Source: Saprospiraceae bacterium (lineage in GTDB: Bacteria > Bacteroidota > Bacteroidia > Chitinophagales > Saprospiraceae). Taken from it: a stretch of 43,836 nucleotides of DNA. Numbering within the stretch: position 1 is the stretch's first letter; each line of letters begins with the position of its first letter. Of this stretch, positions 8,663 to 16,823 are shown in pieces. Under the pieces are notes generated by a model that had not been told where the DNA came from, did no database searches, and worked only from the letters and a program-made list of their open reading frames with translations. The translations under genes were made by a program, and so were the position numbers. The stretch lies in assembly GCA_021738725.1 (NCBI GenBank), contig JAIPBE010000026.1, positions 1-43,836 of the forward strand. Reading direction: 5' to 3'.

Positions 8663-11600
8663 TTAATCCTCACCCGTCGGGTGACAATCATAACACGCCT
8701 GACTGTTGTAACTATAGCCGGAAACATTGTCATGTTCATCCGCCAGGTCGACCGGATCGTCATGCTCGTGGCAATCGATACAGCTGAACAGGGAATAGTT
8801 GCCTGGCGTCGTGTGGCAATCCACGCACTCATTCCATTCGCCTTCATGTTTGCCGCTATAGATCGGGAAGTATTGCCCGTCATGATCCCAGGTGGAAGGG
8901 GTCCATCCCGTGGTAGAGTGGCAGGCTTCACAATCCGTGGGGAACCCGACCTGTTCGTGGTCCGGATCATTGGTGCCATTATAATCCGCACTGTGGCAGC
9001 CAAAGCAGGTATTCGGCGTGTTGTTATAATTCCCGTTGTGACAGGCCGCGCAATCGTTGGCGATGCCCGCATGAGCGCCGGTCAGTGGCCAGAAGTCATC
9101 GTGAATGGGGAAAGTGGCGGGCATCCAATCGGGGTCAGTAGTGTGACACAAGGCACAATCCGTGGGTAGCCCCAGGTTGTTGTGATCCGGATTGGTGCTG
9201 CTGTTATAATCCGGCGTGTGGCAGCCGGCACAAGTGTTCGGCGTATTGTTGTAATTCCCCTGGTGGCAACTGTTGCAATCCACGGTCTCATGCGCGCCCT
9301 CCAGAGGCCAGAAACTGTTGTGATCGACCGTCGCCGGGATCCAACCACTTTCATTGTGGCAGATCACGCAATCCGTGGGGAAACCAGCGTTCTGGTGATT
9401 CGGATTGGAGGTTTGATTGTAATCCGCTGCATGGCAACCGTAGCATGTGTTCGGCGTATTGTTATAATCGCCATTGTGGCAAGCTGCACAATCGTTGGCC
9501 AGCGGGATATGTGCGCCGTTGAGCGGCCAGAAATCATCGTGGATGGGGAAGGTAGCTGGCATCCAATCCGGATTGGTAGTATGACACATGGCACAATCCG
9601 TCGGTAAACCAAGTGCTACGTGATTGGGATTGGAGCTGCTGTTGTAATCCGGCGTATGGCAACCGGCGCAAGTGTTCGGGGTATTGTTGTAATCCCCATT
9701 ATGGCAGGCCGCGCAATCATTGGCAATCGGCAGGTGGGCGCCATCTAATACATAGTAGTCATCGTGGATAGCAAACGTCGCCGGCATCCAGCCCGGAGCG
9801 GTGGTATGGCAGGAGGCACAATCCGTCGGCAGGTTTAGCCCGATGTGATTCGGATTTGCCGCCTGGTTGTAATCCGGCATGTGGCACCCATCGCAAGTGT
9901 TTGGCGTATTGTTGTAATCCCCATTATGACAAGCTGCACAATCGTTCGCGATGGGTATATGGCCACCATCCAGCACCCAGAAATTGTCGTGATCCGGGAA
10001 TTGGGCCGGACTCCACCCGGGTTCAGTAGTGTGGCATTGTGCGCAGTCAGTCCCGAAGTTCAGAGCGATATGATTGGGATTGGATGTCTGGTTGAAATCC
10101 GTCATGTGACAGGCATCACAATTGGTCGGCGTACCCTGATATCCTGCAGTGTGACAGGAGGCACAGTCCACAGAAATATGTGCGCCGGTCAACGGGAAAT
10201 TGGTCAGGCTGTGATCAAAGGCATCGTTTGCATCGCCTGTCGGGTGACACGCATAGCAGGAAGGGCTGTTGTAGGAATATCCCGGAATGCCCAAGTGATT
10301 TTGATCTGTCTCCGGATTCAGGTGGCAGACCGTACAGCTGTACTCCGCGAAGTTATTCGGATTGATATGGCAATCCGTACATTCATTCCATTCTCCCTGA
10401 TGCTTACCGCTATAGATCGGGAAATACTGGGCGTCATGGTCAAAATTGGCAGGTATCCAGGCATCTTCCGAGTGGCAAGTAGCACAATCTGTGGAAAATT
10501 GTGCAGCCTGGTGGTCCGGATTCATGGTCGCATTGTAGTCGTCAGTATGACAACCGAAACATGTGTTGGGCGTATTGTTGTAGTCCCCGTTATGGCATGC
10601 AGCACAGTCATTGCTGATCAATGCATGCGCTCCTGCCAGGACATAAAAGTCGTCGTGAATGGGGAAGGTGGCCGGCATCCAGTCGGGAGCGGTGGTATGA
10701 CACATCGCACAGTCGGTAGGGAAGCCCAGTGCCTGGTGATTCGGATTGGTGCTGCCGTTGAAATCCGGCGTATGGCAACCGGCACAGGTGTTCGGGGTAT
10801 TGTTGTAATCGCCGTTGTGGCAGGCTGCACAATCACCGGCGATAGGCACGTGTGCTCCGTCCAGCACCCAGAAGTTGTCATGGTCCGGGAATTGTGCGGG
10901 ACTCCAACCCGGATCTGTCGTATGACAGGTAGCACAGTCCGTGGAGAAATTCAGAGCGGTATGATTGGGGTTAGCCGCCTGATTGAAATCGGGGGTATGG
11001 CAGCCGGCACAGGTATTCGGAGTATTGTTGTAGTCGCCGTTGTGGCAGGCTGCACAATCACCGGCTATGGGTATGTGTGCACCGTCCAGCACCCAGAAGT
11101 TGTCGTGGTCCGGGAATTGTGCAGGACTCCATCCGGGCTCGGTCGTATGGCAGGAAGCACAATCCATTGAGAAATTCAGAGCGGTATGATTGGGGTTGGT
11201 AGCTTGATTGAAATCGGGCGTATGGCAAGCATCACAGTTCGTGGGTGTGCCGATATATCCGGCTGAGTGACAATCGATGCAATCAGCAGTGGTATGTGCA
11301 CCAGTGAGTGGAAAGGCAGTATTGTTATGATCAAAGGCATCATTGGCATCACCAGTCGGATGGCAGGCAAAACAGGATGTACTATTATAGTTGTATCCAG
11401 GAATACCATTGTGCTCATTATCCGTTTCCGGATTCATATGGCAGGTGGTGCAGGTAAACTCGGCATAGTTGGCCGGGTTGATATGGCAGTCTGTACATTG
11501 ATCCCATTCGCCCTGGTGCTTGCCGCTGTAGATCGGGAAATATTGTCCGTCGTGATCAAAGGTGGCAGGCTGCCAGGCGGTCTCCGTATGGCAGGTGATG

Positions 11601-13687
11601 CAATCTGTGGAGAACTGTAGTGCTTTATGGTCTGGATCGGTTGTCTGATCATAATCCGTCTGGTGGCAGCCCACACAGGTATTCGGGGTATTGTTGTAAT
11701 CTCCATTATGGCACGTCGCACAATCATTGGCGATGAGGGCATGTCCGCCATTTAATGGATAGTAGTCATCGTGGATGGCGAAGGTGGCTGGCTCCCATCC
11801 CGGATCGGTGGTATGGCATGCCGCACAATCTGTCGGTAATCCAAGGACCGGGTGATTTGGATTGACGGATTGTTCGAAGTCCATCATATGGCAGGAAGAG
11901 CACTCTGTGGGTGTGCCGGCATATCCGGAGGCATGACATTGCAGACAGTCCGTGCTGGCATGTGCCCCGGTCAGCGGAAAGGCAGTCATGCTGTGATCAA
12001 AGGCATCATCAGCATTTCCTGTGGGGTGGCAAGCCAGGCAGGAGGTACTATTGTAGGTGTATCCAGGAATGCCATTGTGGTCATTATCCGTCTCCGGATT
12101 CATGTGGCAGGTGATGCAGGTAAACTCTGCATAATTGGCCGGATTGGTATGGCAGTCGATACAGGCATTCCATTCGCCTTCGTGTTTGCCACTGTAGATA
12201 GGGAAGTATTGGCCGTCATGATCGAATGTTGCTGGGATCCAACTCGATTCGCTGTGGCAAGTTGCACAGTCGGTAGAGAACATCAATGCCCCATGGTTCG
12301 GATCGATGGTCTGGTCATAGTCGGTTTGATGGCATCCGGCACAGGTGGCTGGAGTGTTGAGATAATCTCCATTGTGACATACGGCGCAATCGTTGGCGAT
12401 CAGCGCATGCGCCCCATTCAACGGATAGAAATCATTGTGATTGGGGAAGAGCGCCGGATTCCAGTCTGGATCAGTGGTATGACAGGCCGCGCAATCCATG
12501 GAAAATCCGAGTTCAATATGATTGGGGTTGACAGTCTGATTGAAGTCCTGGGTATGACAGGCAGAGCATTCGGTCGGCGTACCGGCATAGCCTGCCGTAT
12601 GACAGGAAGCACAATCCACATTGAGATGACTCCCGGTCAGTGGGAAGGCGGTCATGTTGTGATCGAACACATCGCCTGCATCACCGGTGGGGTGGCAGGC
12701 CAGGCAAGAAGTGCTATTATAGGTATAGCCAGTAACCCCGGTATGTGCATCATCCGTCTCCGGATTCATGTGACAGGTGGTACACGTAAATATTTGGTAG
12801 TTGCTCGGGTCGGTATGACACTCTGCACAAGTAGTCCATTCTCCCTGGTGTTTGCCGGAGTAGATCGGGAAATACGTAGCGTCGTGATCCTGATAGGCGG
12901 CCGGCATCCAACCCGGATCGGTCGTATGGCAAGAGGCACAATCCGAAGAAAATCCGGATTGAATATGATTGGGATCCTGGGTGGATTGGAAATCGGACTG
13001 ATGGCAGGCCACACACTCGGTGGGAGTGTTCTGGTAGCTGCCATTGGTATGACACTGGGCGCAATCGGAGATGGCGTGACCCAAGGTCAATGGAAAAAAA
13101 CTGTGGTCCACCTTATCTGTATTCCAATCGATCTGATTGATGTCGTGGCATTCCGCACAGTTGGTGGAAAAGTTGTTCTTGACGTGATCCGGGCTCGTGG
13201 TCGATTGAAAATCCTGGAGGTGGCAATTGATGCAGTCATTTCCCAGTCGGTCGAAACGAAGAGCGGACTCGGATTGGTGACAGTCAAAACAGGAGACGGC
13301 CGCGTGGGCGCCGACCAGTGGGAAACCGTTATCAAAATGGATCTCGGTGATATTATCCACCAACCAGTTGTTGGCCGTATGACATCGCGCACAATCTTGA
13401 CCTACGGTTTGCTGATGGATGTCGACATGACACGAAATACATTCTCCAGAGGCCTCGGAGAAGACCATAGATGTATGACAGGACTTGCAGTCGACAAGGG
13501 CGTGTTGTCCTTCCAGACCAAATCGGGTGGTCTCGTGATCGAAGAGGAGGTCTTCCCTCAGGGGTTGCCATCCGGACGAAGTATGGCAGTCGGAACAACT
13601 GATGGCCAATTGTTCGCCATGGGGTGACTGGCCGTAAAGGGAAAAGGCCAGCAACAATAACAATCCTATTTGTGACAGTCTATACAC
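8663..13687 (-). CDS. Giant multiheme c-type cytochrome, about 67 CXXCH motifs
   Basis: The protein is 1674 residues with a signal peptide (MYRLSQIGLLLLLAF to LYGQ). I counted 67 CXXCH motifs by eye, one per 25 residues from end to end. Many other histidines (NPNH, GAH, FPxHD, SGKH) could be distal ligands. The body is a tandem array of three-heme units of about 74-75 residues with the core TDCAxCHTTxPGW, LxGAHxPIAxDCAACHNGDYNNTPNTCxGCH. A landmark, FPIYSGKHxGEW, occurs five times at 222-, 222-, 372- and 518-residue spacing. The start is GTG at 13687, overlapping the upstream cytochrome gene by 22 bases. Translation of such an array needs the cytochrome c maturation system and heavy heme supply. 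I infer a periplasmic or cell-surface electron wire or capacitor. Not every motif is proven to carry heme. Confidence 0.93.
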   Translation of the reverse strand: MYRLSQIGLLLLLAFSLYGQSPHGEQLAISCSDCHTSSGWQPLREDLLFDHETTRFGLEGQHALVDCKSCHTSMVFSEASGECISCHVDIHQQTVGQDCARCHTANNWLVDNITEIHFDNGFPLVGAHAAVSCFDCHQSESALRFDRLGNDCINCHLQDFQSTTSPDHVKNNFSTNCAECHDINQIDWNTDKVDHSFFPLTLGHAISDCAQCHTNGSYQNTPTECVACHQSDFQSTQDPNHIQSGFSSDCASCHTTDPGWMPAAYQDHDATYFPIYSGKHQGEWTTCAECHTDPSNYQIFTCTTCHMNPETDDAHTGVTGYTYNSTSCLACHPTGDAGDVFDHNMTAFPLTGSHLNVDCASCHTAGYAGTPTECSACHTQDFNQTVNPNHIELGFSMDCAACHTTDPDWNPALFPNHNDFYPLNGAHALIANDCAVCHNGDYLNTPATCAGCHQTDYDQTIDPNHGALMFSTDCATCHSESSWIPATFDHDGQYFPIYSGKHEGEWNACIDCHTNPANYAEFTCITCHMNPETDNDHNGIPGYTYNSTSCLACHPTGNADDAFDHSMTAFPLTGAHASTDCLQCHASGYAGTPTECSSCHMMDFEQSVNPNHPVLGLPTDCAACHTTDPGWEPATFAIHDDYYPLNGGHALIANDCATCHNGDYNNTPNTCVGCHQTDYDQTTDPDHKALQFSTDCITCHTETAWQPATFDHDGQYFPIYSGKHQGEWDQCTDCHINPANYAEFTCTTCHMNPETDNEHNGIPGYNYNSTSCFACHPTGDANDAFDHNNTAFPLTGAHTTADCIDCHSAGYIGTPTNCDACHTPDFNQATNPNHTALNFSMDCASCHTTEPGWSPAQFPDHDNFWVLDGAHIPIAGDCAACHNGDYNNTPNTCAGCHTPDFNQAANPNHTALNFSTDCATCHTTDPGWSPAQFPDHDNFWVLDGAHVPIAGDCAACHNGDYNNTPNTCAGCHTPDFNGSTNPNHQALGFPTDCAMCHTTAPDWMPATFPIHDDFYVLAGAHALISNDCAACHNGDYNNTPNTCFGCHTDDYNATMNPDHQAAQFSTDCATCHSEDAWIPANFDHDAQYFPIYSGKHQGEWNECTDCHINPNNFAEYSCTVCHLNPETDQNHLGIPGYSYNSPSCYACHPTGDANDAFDHSLTNFPLTGAHISVDCASCHTAGYQGTPTNCDACHMTDFNQTSNPNHIALNFGTDCAQCHTTEPGWSPAQFPDHDNFWVLDGGHIPIANDCAACHNGDYNNTPNTCDGCHMPDYNQAANPNHIGLNLPTDCASCHTTAPGWMPATFAIHDDYYVLDGAHLPIANDCAACHNGDYNNTPNTCAGCHTPDYNSSSNPNHVALGLPTDCAMCHTTNPDWMPATFPIHDDFWPLNGAHIPLANDCAACHNGDYNNTPNTCYGCHAADYNQTSNPNHQNAGFPTDCVICHNESGWIPATVDHNSFWPLEGAHETVDCNSCHQGNYNNTPNTCAGCHTPDYNSSTNPDHNNLGLPTDCALCHTTDPDWMPATFPIHDDFWPLTGAHAGIANDCAACHNGNYNNTPNTCFGCHSADYNGTNDPDHEQVGFPTDCEACHSTTGWTPSTWDHDGQYFPIYSGKHEGEWNECVDCHTTPGNYSLFSCIDCHEHDDPVDLADEHDNVSGYSYNSQACYDCHPTGED
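8700..12990. repeat. Tandem 222-225 bp coding repeats inside the giant cytochrome gene
   Basis: The DNA repeats as well as the protein. For example, the segments starting at 10811 and 11036 are nearly identical and exactly 225 bases apart. The landmark encoding IYSGKH appears on the plus strand at 8861, 10415, 11531, 12197 and 12863. The intervals are 1554, 1116, 666 and 666 bases, close to 7, 5, 3 and 3 units. Close nucleotide identity between neighbouring units indicates recent duplication or gene conversion. Such an array is prone to length change and to misassembly. Confidence 0.9.
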
Positions 13688-15489
13688 TCGAATTGTTCGA
13701 TCTTATAAAGCACAAAAGTTACACCTTCCTGTACCACTTCTTTGTGACATGCGTCACAGTCGATCTCTGCATGCTTTCCTTCCAGAGGGAAGGCCGTTTG
13801 GCTATGGTCGAAGTGGTCTGCCGACCACCCTTCAAAACCATGGCATCGAGCACAATCTGTAACGCCTTCCAGTTCAAATTGTCGGTCATGAACATTCTCA
13901 TGACAGGAGCTGCATGCAGTTTCCAAATCTACAAACTTTCCATATGTAAAGCCAGGTTCAGGCACATGACAGGCCCGGCATTCTTGCTGAACATGGATTC
14001 CAAGCAGCTGAAACGGCGTTTGGTCATGATCAAACTGACTGTCGCGCCAACGTGAAGTGAGATGGCACTTGTCACATCGGTTGTCCGGATAATACTTTTG
14101 AGGGATCTGGCCGGCATGCACATCGTCGTGACAATCCACACAAGTGGATCCCATGTCCTTGAACTGCCATTTTTCTCCCTGGAGATGACAGGCAAAACAC
14201 GGGGTGGCCAGATGCGCCCCATCCAGAGGGAAACCCGTTTGGGCATGATCTTCAAACGAGAACAAACTACCCTGAAAGCCATCGACAGTATGGCAATCCG
14301 CACAATCGGGCGTGATATTCTCCCTGGTGAACTGGCCCTCATGATAGTCGGTATGGCAAGAAGCGCAGGTATTATGAGGAAGCGGGTCCGTCAGGCTTTC
14401 CTTGTGGCAATCCCGGCAGTCCACTTGTTGATGTTTTCCCAGTAAGGCAAATTCGGTCAGACCGTGATTGAAGTTGTCCAGATCATCGATCCGGGTGAAC
14501 GACTCTTCCTGGTGGCATTCGGCACAGGCTGTCCCAAACCGACCCTCATGGACATCCTCATGGCACTGCACGCAATCTGAGGTCTGGATGCCCGACCGAT
14601 CTGTAAACAGGACTCGGGGGGAGGCATCAAAGGAATGGCATTTGGCACAGGACGTTTGCTGATGCTTGCCTTTTAATGGAAAGGCAGTCCGGGAATGGTT
14701 GAACCGGGAGAGTCTCCGCTGGTCGGAGAAGGCCTGTTCCGTATGACATTCATCACAGCGCTTCAGGTGTTGGTTCTGGTGTGGATCTTCATGACAGGTG
14801 CTGCACTGGTCAAAGGATACGTCTGCAAACCGTTGGAAGGATTTCCCCTCCCGAGTCTCCTTGAGATGGCACTTCGCGCAGTCTACATCCCGGTGTTTTC
14901 CGGCCAGGGCAAAATCAGTTTTGTTGTGATCAAACCGGGTTGCCGGCGCAAAGGCCTCCGTGGTATGGCAGGAGGCACAATCTGTGCCTAAGGTCCGCTG
15001 GTGGCTGTCTTCGTGACAGGATAGGCATTCCTGACCCAGGCCGAGGTAAGTGTTCTTCCGGGCTCGGATCTCCCGGTCGCTGATCCGGTCGGGTTTGTGA
15101 CAGTCCCGGCAATCGATCTTCCTGTGAGCACCGGTCAGATCATAGCCGGTCAGCCGGTGGTCGAATGATTTTTCTTCAAATCGGATCATCTCGAAGTTCC
15201 GACCGTGATGCTCACTATGGCAGGTGGCACATTCCTTCCCCTTGACCTCCCGGCTGGCGTGATATCCTTTTCGGGCAGAGATCCGGGACTTTAGCACCTT
15301 ATGACAATCCAGGCACTTATCATTGGAGACCTTATCCCCCAACACATGGCAAAGCGTGCAATTTCGTAGACCTTCCAGGTCGGCATGAGAACGGGTCAAT
15401 TCTCCGGGCGACAACTGACCATACCCATCCAGTACTCCAGAAAGGAGGATGCCGAGGATGATGATCGTCTGTTGAATTCGCCTGTTCAT
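13666..15489 (-). CDS. 23-heme periplasmic c-type cytochrome
   Basis: The 607-residue protein has a signal peptide (MNRRIQQTIIILGILLSG to GYGQ) and 23 CXXCH motifs by hand count. They lie in a looser repeat: CxxCHEDxHxxxxGTxCAxCH, then FDHxxTxFxLxGKHxxVDCxxCH. It is richer in charged residues than its giant neighbour. The repeat recalls the cytochrome c3/c7-type CXXCH proteins of the Ignavibacteria-Bacteroidota group. Its ATG shares one base with the stop of the upstream flavoprotein (TAATG), and its 3' end overlaps the giant cytochrome start by 22 bases, so the three genes are probably translationally coupled. A likely role is to take electrons from the inner-membrane module and pass them across the periplasm. 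Confidence 0.92.
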   Translation of the reverse strand: MNRRIQQTIIILGILLSGVLDGYGQLSPGELTRSHADLEGLRNCTLCHVLGDKVSNDKCLDCHKVLKSRISARKGYHASREVKGKECATCHSEHHGRNFEMIRFEEKSFDHRLTGYDLTGAHRKIDCRDCHKPDRISDREIRARKNTYLGLGQECLSCHEDSHQRTLGTDCASCHTTEAFAPATRFDHNKTDFALAGKHRDVDCAKCHLKETREGKSFQRFADVSFDQCSTCHEDPHQNQHLKRCDECHTEQAFSDQRRLSRFNHSRTAFPLKGKHQQTSCAKCHSFDASPRVLFTDRSGIQTSDCVQCHEDVHEGRFGTACAECHQEESFTRIDDLDNFNHGLTEFALLGKHQQVDCRDCHKESLTDPLPHNTCASCHTDYHEGQFTRENITPDCADCHTVDGFQGSLFSFEDHAQTGFPLDGAHLATPCFACHLQGEKWQFKDMGSTCVDCHDDVHAGQIPQKYYPDNRCDKCHLTSRWRDSQFDHDQTPFQLLGIHVQQECRACHVPEPGFTYGKFVDLETACSSCHENVHDRQFELEGVTDCARCHGFEGWSADHFDHSQTAFPLEGKHAEIDCDACHKEVVQEGVTFVLYKIEQFECIDCHK

Positions 15490-16811
15490 TATCGGTGTTT
15501 TTTAACCGTATAGCCAAACCGTTTGGTGATCTGAATGCCGGTCTTTTCCAGAAATTGCGTCGGCAATTCTCCTCCTGCGAAAATAAAGACCTGATCATTG
15601 GGCAGATGGATGGGTTCCATATCCTGGTCCTGACCGAGCACAACATGATCGTGTTCGATCTTTTCCGGGTTGGTGAGAAAGGCGACATCCAGTTGTTTGG
15701 CCTCCATAGCTGCCAGGATCTTCTCCCGGTTTTTGGGTTTGATCCGGCTGAAGGCATCTTTCCGGTACGACAGGGTGACCTTGTTCTCATCCATGAGAGA
15801 GAGGGCCGCCTCAATGGCTGAATCGCCACCGCCGACCACCAGGATGTTCTTGTTTTGAATATTCTCCGGTTCGAGCAGACGGTAGGCCACCTTTTCGGTT
15901 TCCTCTCCGGGAATACCCAGTTTGCGAGGACTGCCCCGGCGGCCGATGGCCAGCAACACGCGTTTGCTGCGGAAGGTTTCGCCCGTTTTGATAGTCACTT
16001 CAAAACCCTTGGGCACCATTTTTATGTCCTCGACCTTTGCATGCTCCCGGATGCTGATTTGATTCTTACCTAGCACACTGTTCCATAAATCCAGGAGTTC
16101 AGTTTTGCTGGTGTCGAATAATTTGACCTTGCCGTGAAGGGGGAGATCCATCGGTGCGGTCATGACGATCTTGGATCGGGGGAAGGTGAACACCGTTCCA
16201 CCAAGGGTGTCCTGTTCCAGGGTCAGGACAGATAGTTTGTGCTTGGTCGCGGTCAGGGTGGCGGAGATGCCCGCCGGACCGGCGCCGATGACAATGAGGT
16301 CATGCCAGCCTTCTTCAGAGGAGATCCCGCCACGCACCATGCTCTCTACGGCGGCTTCCCCCTGTTCGACACTGTTCTTGATCAGACCCATACCGCCGAG
16401 TTCGCCGGCGATGTAGATGCCCGGTACATTGGACTCGAAATTCTGGTTGACGTGGGGCAGGTCCACGCCCCGTTTCTCCGTTCCGATCACCAGGGAGATG
16501 GCCTCCACCGGACAGCTGTGGAAGCAGGCACCATGACCGACACAATGGGAGGCATTCACCAGAGAAGCCTTTCCCCGGACCAGGCCCAGGATGTCCTGTT
16601 CGGGGCAGGCGGCGACACAGGCAGCACTGCCGATGCACGTATTCAGATCGATGACGGGGTGGAGAGATACAGGCTCGAAAAGTCCATCCTGTTTGGCTTG
16701 GTCGATCTTGGCTTCTACCTCCTCAGAAGCCTTCTTCAGCTTGCGCATATAGATCACCACGATGACCAGACAGATCAGGAAAACAAGGCCGTATATTAGG
16801 ATCTCTTCCAT
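15489..16811 (-). CDS. Membrane-anchored NAD(P)/FAD oxidoreductase with ferredoxin-like domain
   Basis: The 440-residue protein has one N-terminal membrane helix (about 5-22) followed by RKLKK, which places the rest in the cytoplasm by the positive-inside rule. Residues 59-101 form a two-cluster ferredoxin-like domain, but the second cysteine of each motif is replaced: C59-S62-C65-C69-P70 and C90-H93-C96-C100-P101. Residues 130-158 (GIYIAGELGG, then SVEQGEAAVESM) look like the C-terminal FAD-contact segment of thioredoxin-reductase-like enzymes, yet lie before the FAD Rossmann motif GAGPAG (176-181). The NAD(P) motif GGGDSA is at 327-332. This implies a circularly permuted layout. Family members known to me share the Ser/His substitutions. 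It should pass electrons between NAD(P)H and the heme b protein encoded 12 bases upstream. Confidence 0.85.
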   Translation of the reverse strand: MEEILIYGLVFLICLVIVVIYMRKLKKASEEVEAKIDQAKQDGLFEPVSLHPVIDLNTCIGSAACVAACPEQDILGLVRGKASLVNASHCVGHGACFHSCPVEAISLVIGTEKRGVDLPHVNQNFESNVPGIYIAGELGGMGLIKNSVEQGEAAVESMVRGGISSEEGWHDLIVIGAGPAGISATLTATKHKLSVLTLEQDTLGGTVFTFPRSKIVMTAPMDLPLHGKVKLFDTSKTELLDLWNSVLGKNQISIREHAKVEDIKMVPKGFEVTIKTGETFRSKRVLLAIGRRGSPRKLGIPGEETEKVAYRLLEPENIQNKNILVVGGGDSAIEAALSLMDENKVTLSYRKDAFSRIKPKNREKILAAMEAKQLDVAFLTNPEKIEHDHVVLGQDQDMEPIHLPNDQVFIFAGGELPTQFLEKTGIQITKRFGYTVKKHR

Positions 16812-16823
16812 AGGTGGTTGTGA

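Noticed and set aside
9845-11170. Plus-strand open frame of 441 codons opposite the giant cytochrome
   Set aside because: It has the same cause as the other antisense frame: repeats of the true gene on the minus strand.
11852-13627. Long plus-strand open frame (591 codons) opposite the giant cytochrome
   Set aside because: It is antisense to a repetitive gene; the repeat period divisible by three keeps one shadow frame open. The translation has no export signal or domain, and the minus strand is certain from its CXXCH motifs.
8663-13687. CRISPR-like look of the regularly spaced repeats
   Set aside because: The repeats are coding, have a period of 222-225 bases and encode heme motifs; there are no short identical repeats with unique spacers and no cas genes.
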